Of a DNA stretch of 64,000 nucleotides, positions 1 to 8,654 are shown piece after piece. The stretch is taken from contig NZ_JAOTSB010000007.1 in assembly GCF_030247605.1 (NCBI RefSeq), positions 1 through 64,000 on the forward strand. The letters run 5' to 3'. A program made the translations under genes and the position numbers. The notes below the pieces were generated by a model. It worked only from the letters and a program-made list of their open reading frames with translations. It searched no databases and was not told the DNA's origin. Source of the DNA: Acidaminobacter sp. (GTDB lineage Bacteria; Bacillota; Clostridia; Peptostreptococcales; Acidaminobacteraceae). Within the stretch, counting starts at the first letter, position 1, and each line of letters begins with the position of its first letter.

Positions 1-143
1 TAGCTTCTCATGGTTTAACATATCAGCACCATCCTTTACCTATTATAGAGGATAGCCTGATTATACCATCTTTTCAAATTGAGTTACTTGCGCAACGCTG
101 TTACCCACTTAATTTAGCGAGGCGCCTTATAAAAGCAGAAAGG

Positions 144-189
144 AAAAAGTCAGTGCCATTTGGCCTTTGGCCAAGCGCACTGACTTTTT
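144..189 (+). terminator. Rho-independent hairpin upstream of the ABC-F gene
   Basis: A 13-bp perfect inverted repeat (144-156 with 177-189) encloses a second stem, TTGGCC-TTT-GGCCAA (160-174), and ends in TTTTT. This is a strong intrinsic terminator. Either it ends a gene to the left of the window, or it is an attenuator in the leader of the ABC-F gene, as known for several inducible antibiotic-resistance ABC-F genes. A good promoter lies just after it, which favours the first reading but does not exclude the second. Confidence 0.7.
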
Positions 190-195
190 CATGTG

Positions 196-224
196 TTGTG
201 CTATGCAGTGTGAATTGTTATAAT
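196..224 (+). promoter_or_regulatory. Probable sigma-A promoter of the ABC-F/U32 pair
   Basis: TTGTGC (196-201) and a perfect TATAAT (219-224) are separated by 17 bp. The predicted transcript would start near 231, about 45 nt before the ABC-F start codon and downstream of the 144-189 hairpin. Confidence 0.55.
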
Positions 225-275
225 TCTACTGTGTTGAATTTAGACAAATTTTTTTTAGAATAGAGGATAATAAAA

Positions 276-2012
276 ATGATTCAAGTAGAAAATCTTTCCT
301 ATGCTTTTCCTGCAAAAGACTTATATAAAGACGTTTCGTTTACACTGAAAATGGGCCAGCATTGCGCTTTTATTGGAAGCAACGGCGCCGGAAAATCAAC
401 TCTGGTTGATATGATAATTCATCCTGATAAGTACTTGTATGATGGCAGGATCATCAAACACGAAAGCTGCCGTATTGGTTATGCCAGCCAGTTTGCCGTG
501 AGAGATAAGGCGCAGGAATGCACAGTTTTTGAATATCTAAGTGAAAGATTCGTGGAGAATCAGAAAGCGACAGTGGCTGTATGTGAAGAAATGGCAGTGG
601 CTGAGGATGTGGAACCTTTAATTGAGCGATATCAGTCTCTTTTAGATGCCTTTGAGGCCATGGATGGAGATCATTATGAAAACAATATCCGCAAACAGCT
701 GTACGTAGCCGGTATGCGTGAATCAGAAGAAACAAAATTATCACAACTAAGTGGTGGAGAGTATAAATTAATTCAGATTATGAGAGAAATGTTATTAGCT
801 CAAAATCTTCTTGTTTTGGATGAACCGGATGTGTTTCTTGATTTTTCCAACTTGAATAGACTCTGTCAGTTGATTAATGGTTATAAGGGCACATTGTTGG
901 TTATTACTCATAACAGATATTTATTGAATCATTGCTTTGACAAAATTTTGCATTTGGAGAACGGTGATCTTCAGGAATATGAGGGAAATTATACAGAATA
1001 CCGTTGTTCCCAGCTAAGGGAGAAATTGAAACTCAAACTTCAGAGTATTGAAGAACAGGAAGAAATTGAGCGTACTGAGAAAATGGTTGATATACTTCGC
1101 ACAAGAGCTTCATTACTCGCCAATCCTGTTATAGGAAGTGCTGTAAATGCAAAGCAAACGCAGCTTGACAGGCTTCGTGCCAGACAAATTAAGGCACCTT
1201 TTATTGAACTTCGAGAGCCAAAGATTGAATTGCAGGCGGTAGAAGTTGAAACAAAGCATACTGTCTTAAGCATTACAAATTATAATGTATCATTTGATGA
1301 AAGTTTATTGGAAAATATCAATTTTGAATTGCGAGCCGGCGAAAAAATAGCTATCGTTGGTGCAAATGGTACAGGAAAAACTATTTTAATGCGCGATATT
1401 TTAAAAAACAACCATCCTTCCATCCATATCAATGAAAATACGAGTTATGCATGTTTATCTCAGCTTCAGGGCGAGAATTTTGATGAAACAAAAACGGTAT
1501 ACGAGGTTATGGAAAACTTAGGTTTTAAATCAAGTGACAGGATTCGTGAGTATCTGGGGAACTATTGTTTGGAAGGTGATACCTTAAAGCAGAAGGTAAG
1601 TCAGCTATCCGGCGGAGAAAAGAATTTGCTCCAAATTGCAATGATTGCAAATACGAAGGCAGAACTTCTTATTCTTGATGAACCGACCAGCCATTTAGAT
1701 ATTTACGCACAAATGGCTATGGAAAAGGCCATTTTCGAATACAAAGGGGCTGTACTCATGGTAAGCCATGATTTTTATCTTGTCGCTAATTGTGCAGATT
1801 ACGTGTTGCTAGTAGATGACAATACGATTCGACGTATGCGTACACGTTCTTTCCGTAAAATGGTATATGATAAATATTTCGATCATAAGTATTTGGAAAT
1901 TGACAAGAAAAAGCAAGAACTAGAAACCAAAATTACGTTAGCCTTTAAAAAAAATGAGCTGACCAATGTTGAAAAACTTTGCAGCCAGTTAGAAGCACTT
2001 AGCGCAAATTAG
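276..2012 (+). CDS. ABC-F family ATPase (ribosome-associated)
   Basis: Twin-ATPase protein of 578 residues without membrane segments, as in soluble ABC-F translation factors and ribosome-protection proteins. The first cassette has Walker A GSNGAGKST (about residue 34), signature LSGGE (about 160) and Walker B LLVLDEPD (about 185). The second has GANGTGKT (about 363), LSGGE (about 447) and LLILDEPTSHLD (about 468). The region between them (about 245-320) is charged and helical, like the P-site tRNA interaction motif linker. A lysine-rich helical tail follows residue 535. A GAGG site precedes the ATG by 9 nt. The U32-type gene starts 20 nt downstream, so the two are probably co-transcribed. Base composition is clearly more AT-rich than the genes after 4480, which suggests transfer. 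Whether it protects against an antibiotic or does a housekeeping job cannot be told from sequence alone. Confidence 0.88.
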   Translation: MIQVENLSYAFPAKDLYKDVSFTLKMGQHCAFIGSNGAGKSTLVDMIIHPDKYLYDGRIIKHESCRIGYASQFAVRDKAQECTVFEYLSERFVENQKATVAVCEEMAVAEDVEPLIERYQSLLDAFEAMDGDHYENNIRKQLYVAGMRESEETKLSQLSGGEYKLIQIMREMLLAQNLLVLDEPDVFLDFSNLNRLCQLINGYKGTLLVITHNRYLLNHCFDKILHLENGDLQEYEGNYTEYRCSQLREKLKLKLQSIEEQEEIERTEKMVDILRTRASLLANPVIGSAVNAKQTQLDRLRARQIKAPFIELREPKIELQAVEVETKHTVLSITNYNVSFDESLLENINFELRAGEKIAIVGANGTGKTILMRDILKNNHPSIHINENTSYACLSQLQGENFDETKTVYEVMENLGFKSSDRIREYLGNYCLEGDTLKQKVSQLSGGEKNLLQIAMIANTKAELLILDEPTSHLDIYAQMAMEKAIFEYKGAVLMVSHDFYLVANCADYVLLVDDNTIRRMRTRSFRKMVYDKYFDHKYLEIDKKKQELETKITLAFKKNELTNVEKLCSQLEALSAN

Positions 2013-2031
2013 CGAATAGTATGGAGGAAAA

Positions 2032-4275
2032 ATGACTGAATTATTAGCTCCGGCAGGAAGTATGGAAGCTTTAAAAGCTGCAATTTCTAATGGTTGTGAT
2101 GCAATATATTTAGGAATGCAAAAATTTGGAGCACGCGCATACTCATCTAACTTTGATCTGGAATCGTTAAAAGAGGCTGTTCAGTATGCGCACCTGAGGA
2201 ATGTTAAAATCTATGTTACAATGAATACCATCGTTTTCGAGAACGAAGTTGTAGAGATGAAAGCACAGATGAACGAATTAAATGAAATTGGTGTTGATGG
2301 CATTATCGTCCAGGACCTGGCTGCTTTAGATTATATAGTTAAAAACTTTCTTGATATGGAATCCCATTGTTCAACTCAAATGGGCATAGACGATTTAGAT
2401 GGAACTTTATTATTTAAAGAACTTGGTGCCAAGAGGGTTGTTCTGTCCCGTGAGGTTGAGATTGAAAAAGTTAAAGAGATCAAACGGCTAGCTAAAATAC
2501 CTATAGAAATTTTTGTTCACGGTGCTTTATGTGTCTCTTATTCCGGAAACTGTCTAATGTCCGGATTGATCGGCTATCGAAGCGGAAATCGCGGAAGATG
2601 TGTTGGTTCATGTCGTAAGGCTTATGAACTAATTGATAAGACAACCGATACCGCTTTAGGGATAAGCTATATTCTATCTACTAAGGACTTAAACACAATC
2701 GATTATATCAATGATTTAAAAGAACTTGATTCTTTAAAAATTGAAGGTCGAATGAAAGAACCTGCTTACGTTGCTAACGTAGTATCAAAATATCGCATGG
2801 CCTTAGATCATAAAATTACTGAAGAAGATAAAGAAAATTTGAGCAAAACATTCAATAGAACATTTACTAAAGGATATTTGTTTCACGAAGATATGAAAGA
2901 TATTACAAACATTTTAAGACCTAATAACGTTGGTTATGAAATTGGCAGAATCAGCAAGATTGTTAAGGACATGTATGAAATAACACTGACGCGACCTTTA
3001 AATCAAAACGATATTATCAGGATAAGTCATAACAATGAAGATGTCATTTTAACTGTTGTTAAACTTTACGATAAAGAGGGCAATTTAATCAACAAAGCTG
3101 ATGATGTCTGCTATATCAAAATCAAAGAAAAGATATCCAAGGGTGATTTAGTCTATATAACTAAGGATAATCTCTATTACAACGAGTTGGAATCATCACT
3201 GGATAAAGAATTCAGGCGTTTTAACCTGGATCTTAGGGTGTATGCCTATCCAGATTCAAAGCTGATCATAGATGCGGAGGGCCTAGGCTTTAATTATCTA
3301 TTTGAGAGCGAGGAAATCCTGGGTGAAGCAATTAATAATCCAACAACAAAAGAGCAGGTCATAAAGCAATTTTCAAGATTAAACGATACTATATTCGAAC
3401 TTAACCATGTAGATTTTGAGGAGTGCAATGCATTTATTCCGGCTAAATTATTAAATGCAGCAAGAAGAGATATTGTACAAGGCTTATATGACTTAAAGCT
3501 CAACAGCCAAAAGAAAAGAACCAAGGCTTTGAAAGCAAAAGAAAAAATAAGCTTTCCCCCCAAAACACCATACCTTACAGCCTCTGTAACAACTAAAGAG
3601 CAGTATGATGCTTGTGTGAGCTGTGGCATTGAGGAAATCTATTTCGAAAACGTTGTCAGAAGAAACCAAAACAATTACAAAGAAAAAGACGGTCCGCTGC
3701 TAATCGGAGGATATGGCGGAATACATCACTACAGAAAAACTAATCCTTTTGTTGCGGATTATTCTTTAAATGTTGTGAATTCTGCCAGTTGCTATGAATT
3801 ATATAGATTAGGCGCAAAACGAGTCACGTTATCTTATGAAATGAACAAGAGACAAATTGAAGATTTAATTAATGCCTATTATGAAGAAAACGAAGGCTAT
3901 CCTGCGCTAGAAATGATTGTATACGGTCGAGCGCCTTTGATGTTTACGAAATATTGTCCCCTTAAAAAAATGAATCAATGCGGTATTTGCAGAACAAAGA
4001 ACTACGAGATTAAAGATGAGCACGGAACGTTCCCTATTCTATCTCATGATGATTGTTCAACGACAATCCTTAATGGGAAGACCCTTAATCTGTTAGATGA
4101 GCTGCAAAGCATAAAAGGGATCGAGGCATTCAGACTAAGCTTCACAATTGAATCAAATGAGCAGGTTGCAAAAACTATCAATATGGCCTTAAGCAAATTA
4201 AATGGCAGAGTGAATAAAGCTGTCTTTAATCAGGAAACAGACACAAGAGGACATTTTAATAAAGAGATTTTGTAG
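2032..4275 (+). CDS. Peptidase U32 family protein, probable RlhA-type 23S rRNA hydroxylation factor
   Basis: The N-terminal half (residues 1-300) is a typical U32 domain, opening with ELLAPAGS. The family Fe-S/signature region carries four cysteines at 167, 174, 190 and 194. Despite the name, characterised long U32 proteins are RNA hydroxylation factors: RlhA acts on 23S rRNA C2501 and TrhP on tRNA. The length (747 aa) and the extra C-terminal region with a second cysteine cluster (KYCPLKKMNQCGICR) fit the RlhA/YdcP-like long form better than TrhP, but the substrate is inferred. GGAGG lies 5 nt before the ATG. It follows the ABC-F gene by 20 nt and shares its AT-rich composition. Its stop codon is 5 nt from a tRNA-like fragment. 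Confidence 0.82.
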   Translation: MTELLAPAGSMEALKAAISNGCDAIYLGMQKFGARAYSSNFDLESLKEAVQYAHLRNVKIYVTMNTIVFENEVVEMKAQMNELNEIGVDGIIVQDLAALDYIVKNFLDMESHCSTQMGIDDLDGTLLFKELGAKRVVLSREVEIEKVKEIKRLAKIPIEIFVHGALCVSYSGNCLMSGLIGYRSGNRGRCVGSCRKAYELIDKTTDTALGISYILSTKDLNTIDYINDLKELDSLKIEGRMKEPAYVANVVSKYRMALDHKITEEDKENLSKTFNRTFTKGYLFHEDMKDITNILRPNNVGYEIGRISKIVKDMYEITLTRPLNQNDIIRISHNNEDVILTVVKLYDKEGNLINKADDVCYIKIKEKISKGDLVYITKDNLYYNELESSLDKEFRRFNLDLRVYAYPDSKLIIDAEGLGFNYLFESEEILGEAINNPTTKEQVIKQFSRLNDTIFELNHVDFEECNAFIPAKLLNAARRDIVQGLYDLKLNSQKKRTKALKAKEKISFPPKTPYLTASVTTKEQYDACVSCGIEEIYFENVVRRNQNNYKEKDGPLLIGGYGGIHHYRKTNPFVADYSLNVVNSASCYELYRLGAKRVTLSYEMNKRQIEDLINAYYEENEGYPALEMIVYGRAPLMFTKYCPLKKMNQCGICRTKNYEIKDEHGTFPILSHDDCSTTILNGKTLNLLDELQSIKGIEAFRLSFTIESNEQVAKTINMALSKLNGRVNKAVFNQETDTRGHFNKEIL

Positions 4276-4280
4276 GGAAG

Positions 4281-4307
4281 TTCCAGTTCAAATCTGGGTG
4301 TCGCCTC
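4281..4307 (+). other. Fragment resembling the 3' end of tRNA-Cys (possible attachment-site remnant)
   Basis: These bases form a T-arm, CCAG-TTCAAAT-CTGG (4283-4297), followed by GTGTCGCC as the 3' acceptor strand. From memory this resembles the 3' end of bacterial tRNA-Cys. No anticodon arm, D arm or matching 5' acceptor GGCGACA is found upstream, where the U32 gene runs up to 4275, so this is not a functional tRNA. Integrative elements that insert into tRNA genes leave such 3' fragments at one border. Confidence 0.55.
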
Positions 4308-4339
4308 TAAAAATCAACTCCTCAGATCCATTAAAAGTT

Positions 4340-4384
4340 AAAGCGCTCCTTTGGGTGGTCAAACAAATCCAAAGGAGCGCTTTT
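4340..4384. terminator. Bidirectional terminator between U32 gene and pepD
   Basis: A 15-bp perfect inverted repeat, AAAGCGCTCCTTTGG (4340-4354) and its complement (4369-4383), has A and T runs on both sides. It serves the convergent genes on either side. Confidence 0.85.
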
Positions 4385-4480
4385 CACGTTTTTAGTTTAA
4401 CTTAGCCTCTCAGTTCGAAAGCTGTACTTATAACCACATGACTGAAATTTGCAAGGTGCCCCATTGATTATAAACCTCTC

Positions 4481-5944
4481 CTAATGTTCACGACCATACT
4501 TCTTAAGGACTTCAACCACAAATTCATAGACGCGCTCGGTCGAAGCCATGTCCAAGCGTTCCTTAGGCGTGTGAACGTCCGACAGGTTCGCGCCTATGGA
4601 AACAAAGTCGATTGGTCCGAGCTTTTCTTTCAAAATACCGCATTCGAGACCTGCATGAATGGCGGATACCGTCATTTCCTTTCCGTAAAGCTCTCGGTAA
4701 ACTGCCATCATGGTATCTCGCATTTGAGACTTAGGCGCATAAGCCCACTCCGGATAATCAGACTGAAGTCTGAGCTCTGCCTCAGTCAGGGTACAGACAA
4801 TCAGCATTCGATCAATAATCTCCGCTTTCAGTGACCTTACAGAGCTTCGAATCGCACTGTCGATCTCAATATATTCTGCGCCTGTAGTCAGAACTCCAAT
4901 GTTGTTGGAGCTTTCAACCAATCCCGGAATTCCTGCGCTCATGGTCTGAACGCCATTTGGAAGCAGCCTCAGCAAAGCTGCAGCATTTTCGGCCGTTTCA
5001 AGAGAAAAAACATTCTGAATTGGATCAGAAGTATCTTCAAGTGACAATACCAATTTAAGTTCAGGATCCGCCAATTCAAACTCATTTCGAAACCTGGATT
5101 CCCAAGCCAGAACGGTTTTTTGAACTTCTTCGAGCCAATCACGTTTGAAACTAAGACGGGCGGTTGCCTTATTGGCAATGGCATTCATTTTCTCACCGCC
5201 TTGAATCTGGCTGATTTGAACACCCATCCCAAGAAGATCTCTCATGACCCTTCCAAGGAGGACAATTGCATTCGCACGTCCTTTGTCTATCTCTACGCCG
5301 GAATGCCCACCTTTAAGGCCAGTAATGGTCAACCGCGCTCCCTGGCCGTCCTGAACAGGAACCTCCCACTCAATTGGCAAATGAACACTTGCACGAACGC
5401 CGCCTGCACAGGAAGCCAGAATGACGCCTTCCTCTTCCGAATCCAGATTGATCAGAGCCTGACCGGATAAATGAGCTGGATTCAGCCTGACAGCGCCGTC
5501 CATGCCCGTTTCTTCGGCGACCGTAATCAGCACCTCAAGGGTTGGATGCTCCAGGTTCTGATCCTCCAGTATGGCCAGTGCCATAGCAACAGCAATGCCA
5601 TTATCTGCACCAAGGGAAGTTTCAGCCGCGGTTAAAAAGTCTCCGTCGACTTTAAGTTGGACAGGATCCTTTGAAAAATCATGCTGACTGTCTTCTGCCC
5701 TAACACAAACCATGTCCATGTGACCTTGAAGAATGACAGCCGGTGAACCTTCATAGCCTTTTGATGCCGGCTTTTTGAGAATAATATTCCCACAAGGCTC
5801 TTGAATAGCTTCAAGTCCATTCTTCTCTCCAAAGACCATCAGCCAGTCGCTGATGCGTTTCTCGTCACCTGAGCACCTCGGAATCTGATTCATGGCCTCA
5901 AACAGCTCCCAGACCCGCTTATACGCTCCATCCCATTGATGCAT
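4481..5944 (-). CDS. pepD: Aminoacyl-histidine dipeptidase (Xaa-His dipeptidase, M20 family)
   Basis: A cytosolic dinuclear zinc peptidase that cleaves Xaa-His dipeptides such as carnosine. Metal ligands and catalytic residues are visible: HMD (His75, Asp77), ADNG with Asp114, the EE pair at 144-145 (general base and ligand) and Asp168 in NLDSEEEG. The dimerisation/lid domain occupies about residues 205-380. The length of 487 residues is normal for PepD. The start codon has GGGAGG 8 nt upstream. It is the last gene of the pgi-ROK kinase-pepD run (20 nt after the kinase) and ends at a bidirectional terminator, consistent with one transcript that joins sugar phosphorylation and peptide use. Confidence 0.93.
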   Translation of the reverse strand: MHQWDGAYKRVWELFEAMNQIPRCSGDEKRISDWLMVFGEKNGLEAIQEPCGNIILKKPASKGYEGSPAVILQGHMDMVCVRAEDSQHDFSKDPVQLKVDGDFLTAAETSLGADNGIAVAMALAILEDQNLEHPTLEVLITVAEETGMDGAVRLNPAHLSGQALINLDSEEEGVILASCAGGVRASVHLPIEWEVPVQDGQGARLTITGLKGGHSGVEIDKGRANAIVLLGRVMRDLLGMGVQISQIQGGEKMNAIANKATARLSFKRDWLEEVQKTVLAWESRFRNEFELADPELKLVLSLEDTSDPIQNVFSLETAENAAALLRLLPNGVQTMSAGIPGLVESSNNIGVLTTGAEYIEIDSAIRSSVRSLKAEIIDRMLIVCTLTEAELRLQSDYPEWAYAPKSQMRDTMMAVYRELYGKEMTVSAIHAGLECGILKEKLGPIDFVSIGANLSDVHTPKERLDMASTERVYEFVVEVLKKYGREH

Positions 5945-5964
5945 TGTTATATCCTCCCACTTAA

Positions 5965-6933
5965 TTAGAATTTATTTTTAACTTCCTCGTTCTTTGTAAA
6001 AGTGTTGTAAGCCTTGAAGCCTGCGCCGCAAGCTCCAGCCAAATTGCCTAGCTGCGCCTTCTTAAGCTTTGGCTGTGAAATCGCCTTAAAATTGGCCTGA
6101 TGAAGCGCCATAACTTCCAGCCGCGGCAGCCAATAATCGCCGGCACCTGAAAGCCCACCACCAAACACTATAACTTCAGGATCGTAAAGCATCCTGATAT
6201 TGTGAACGCCAACCGCCAGTCTCTGAAGCCAGTCGTGGACTACGTTTTCGCAGAAGGGATCGCCGGACTCTGCGCCATCCATGATGATCTTGGCGTCAAA
6301 TGGCACTCTGGCGGCCAGCCATCCGGAACTTCCCTGTGCTGTCAGCCTGTTGTGGGCGTCCGCCACCAATGCTGTCGCGGATGTTAGGGTCTCAAAACAT
6401 CCATTTCTGCCACAGGCACAGCGATACATCCCGGTGTCCGAAATGGTCATGTGACCTATTTCCATAGCGAGGCCATGTTGCCCCTCGTAGAGCTTCCCGC
6501 CCAGAATGACACCGCCGCCGACACCTGTCCCCAGGGTAATGAGAACCCCCCTATCAATGCCTTTAAGCGCCCCAGACACATGCTCTCCATAAGTCGCTGC
6601 CGAGGCGTCATTCATAAAGAGGACATCAAAACCCGCGGCCTTTTTAAGATCTTTTGACAAGTCAACAGCAGCCCATCCCAGGTTGACAACTTCGGATACC
6701 TTGCCACTGGTTGGATCCACCGGCCCAGGGATTCCTATTCCAATCCCATTGATGTCCGCAGCTTCCTGCGCTCGTCGAATTAGCTCAAGCAATTTGTCTT
6801 TTACTGCATTGTAGCCCTGTTCAGCTTCAGTTTGAACCCGTTCATGCCAAAGGACTCTTTTGCTGCGCCCCACCACAACTGCATCAATGGTAGTACCGCC
6901 TATATCGATTCCAATTGCCGCCTTTGCTTTCAT
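5965..6933 (-). CDS. ROK family sugar kinase, probable glucokinase
   Basis: An ATP-dependent sugar kinase of 322 residues. It opens with the phosphate loop GIDIGGTT (8-15). The sugar-binding region has FMNDASAATYGEH (the Asp is the predicted catalytic base) and LGTGVGGG. The ROK zinc motif is complete: GHM followed by CACGRNGCFE (about 180-189). Start codon support is GGAGGAGG 8 nt upstream. It lies 15 nt after pgi and 20 nt before pepD. Pairing with glucose-6-phosphate isomerase makes glucose the most likely substrate, but ROK kinases for N-acetylmannosamine or fructose look alike, so no symbol is given. Confidence 0.88.
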   Translation of the reverse strand: MKAKAAIGIDIGGTTIDAVVVGRSKRVLWHERVQTEAEQGYNAVKDKLLELIRRAQEAADINGIGIGIPGPVDPTSGKVSEVVNLGWAAVDLSKDLKKAAGFDVLFMNDASAATYGEHVSGALKGIDRGVLITLGTGVGGGVILGGKLYEGQHGLAMEIGHMTISDTGMYRCACGRNGCFETLTSATALVADAHNRLTAQGSSGWLAARVPFDAKIIMDGAESGDPFCENVVHDWLQRLAVGVHNIRMLYDPEVIVFGGGLSGAGDYWLPRLEVMALHQANFKAISQPKLKKAQLGNLAGACGAGFKAYNTFTKNEEVKNKF

Positions 6934-6948
6934 GGCACAGGCCTCCTC

Positions 6949-8298
6949 CTAAAGACGTTTCAATGCCGCCTCGAGCGTTTGTCTGTGAGCCTCGTAGCCC
7001 GGTTTGCCCAGGAGGGCGAACATATTTTTCTTGTATGCCTCAACACCTGGCTGATCAAAAGGATTGACGCCCAATAAATACCCGCTGATGCCGCAGGCTT
7101 TCATAAAGAAGTAAAGAAGCTGCCCAATATGATAGGCATCAATTTTCTCAAGCTCAATGACCAAATTTGGCGTACCTCCTGCGACATGAGCCAGAAGCGT
7201 CCCCTCAAAAGCCTTAAAATTGATCTCCTTAAGAGATTTTCCGGCCAAGAAATTTAGTCCGTCAAGATTTTGCCCATCTTCATTGACTTTGAGACTGCCG
7301 TTTTGATCGGTCTCAAGAAGGACGGTTTCAAAAATCATGCGTCTGCCATCCTGTATGTATTGGCCCATGGAATGCAGATCTGAACTGAATTGTACAGAGG
7401 CAGGAAAAATTCCTCGCCCATCCTTGCCTTCACTTTCACCATAGAGCTGCTTCCACCATTCAGAAATATATTGCAGCGCTGGATTGTAGTTTGCCAGAAT
7501 TTCGACAACCTTGCCCTGATCCTGGAGAATTGTTCTCGCAGCTGCATACTTGAAGCAATTGTTTGTCTCAAGCTCAGGATTCAAATACTCCTCATACGCT
7601 GCCTTAGCGCCTTCCATCAATGCCCTTATATCCACGCCTGAAACGGCAAGCGGCAACAGGCCAACCGGTGTCAGAACGGAATAGCGCCCGCCAATGTCAT
7701 CTTCAATGACAAAGGTTTCATACCCCTTCTCATCTGCCAGGGTTCTAAGCGCGCCTCTGGCTTTATCCGTGGTTGCGACGATTCTTTCTTTGGCGCCATC
7801 CACGCCATAACGTTTTTCCATATAACTTTTCAGCATTCTGAAGGCAATTGCCGGCTCTGTGGTAGTCCCGGATTTGGATATGACATTGACACAGACTTCC
7901 AGCTCATCAATGGCACCAAGCAGCTGTTCCATATATCGCTCTTCAAGATGGTGCCCCGCATATATAATCGTAGGATTTTCCCGGCTGCAAAAGCGTCTGA
8001 GGGGTTCCATTGGGTCTTTCAGTGCTTCAGACACTGCGCGTGTTCCCAGATAAGAGCCGCCTATGCCAACGACCACCAGCACATCACATTTCTCTTTTAA
8101 TCTGGCCGCACAGGCTTCCACCTGATCCATCAAAGCCATGTCAAAAGTTTGAGGCAAGTGGACCCAGCCCGTAAAATCTGATCCTGCACCTGCGCCATTT
8201 TCAAGCAGTTGCTGAGCTGCGCGAACCATTTCCTTCATATTATTGAGCTGCGAATCCTGGATCCCCGAATAATTCAAATTTAAATTTAATCCAGCCAT
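6949..8298 (-). CDS. pgi: Glucose-6-phosphate isomerase
   Basis: Interconverts glucose-6-phosphate and fructose-6-phosphate in the cytosol. Family motifs include GIGGSYLG near residue 75, VISKSGTTTEPA (about 140), the IGGRYSVLTPVG signature (about 203) and the C-terminal QPGVEAYKKNMF containing the catalytic lysine. An in-frame TTG 15 nt upstream would give a longer form, but GGGAGG lies 8 nt before the ATG at 8298, which I use as start (449 aa). It is first in the pgi-ROK kinase-pepD run. The roughly 350 bp upstream hold repeats rather than a clear promoter. Confidence 0.94.
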   Translation of the reverse strand: MAGLNLNLNYSGIQDSQLNNMKEMVRAAQQLLENGAGAGSDFTGWVHLPQTFDMALMDQVEACAARLKEKCDVLVVVGIGGSYLGTRAVSEALKDPMEPLRRFCSRENPTIIYAGHHLEERYMEQLLGAIDELEVCVNVISKSGTTTEPAIAFRMLKSYMEKRYGVDGAKERIVATTDKARGALRTLADEKGYETFVIEDDIGGRYSVLTPVGLLPLAVSGVDIRALMEGAKAAYEEYLNPELETNNCFKYAAARTILQDQGKVVEILANYNPALQYISEWWKQLYGESEGKDGRGIFPASVQFSSDLHSMGQYIQDGRRMIFETVLLETDQNGSLKVNEDGQNLDGLNFLAGKSLKEINFKAFEGTLLAHVAGGTPNLVIELEKIDAYHIGQLLYFFMKACGISGYLLGVNPFDQPGVEAYKKNMFALLGKPGYEAHRQTLEAALKRL

Positions 8299-8430
8299 AA
8301 CAATTCCTCCCAAGGATGCAATCTGTCATATCTGATGCTGACGCTTTTTAGGCCTATGTTATTCATACGATAATCTTAACCCATTTAAACAAGCAGATGC
8401 AGACTTTTTTGATAATTGTTGGCGGAAAAC

Positions 8431-8630
8431 AACAAAGAAGACACCATGCACCAGAGAGCAAGCTCTCTTATGCATGGGATCCCAATTTTCATCTCACATG
8501 CACAGACGTGCACCTCGCTCCGCAATCCCCCTCGCTGCGCTCAGTGTATTGCTGCGCTTCGGTCGCGGGCTGCGCCCTATATAAACAAAGAAGACACCAT
8601 GCACCAGAGAGCAAGCTCTCTTATGCATGG
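8431..8630. repeat. 47-bp direct repeat, two copies 106 bp apart
   Basis: An identical 47-bp sequence occurs at 8431-8477 and 8584-8630. The right copy continues into a complete long hairpin (8581-8646); in the left copy the second arm stops after the first 6-7 bases. The 106 bp between them are rich in GCGC/GCAG words and hold no gene. The stretch 8299-8580 otherwise shows only AT-rich sequence upstream of pgi. It looks like a duplicated terminator unit. Confidence 0.85.
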
Positions 8631-8646
8631 TGTCTTCTTTGTTTAT
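8581..8646 (-). terminator. Very long terminator hairpin after hydF
   Basis: Perfect 23-bp arms (8581-8603 and 8624-8646) enclose a further AGAGAGC/GCTCTCT stem. It starts 8 nt past the hydF stop codon and has T-rich sequence on the minus strand, so it probably ends the hyd operon. Confidence 0.8.
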
Positions 8647-8654
8647 GCACGTCT

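Noticed and set aside
191..223. Ten-codon leader peptide before the ABC-F gene
   Set aside because: An ATG at 191 opens ten codons, but it overlaps the predicted promoter and has no ribosome-binding site, so a drug-sensing leader peptide is not supported.
4200..4308. Complete tRNA-Cys gene
   Set aside because: Only the T-arm and 3' acceptor strand exist; the expected 5' half is replaced by the end of the U32 gene.
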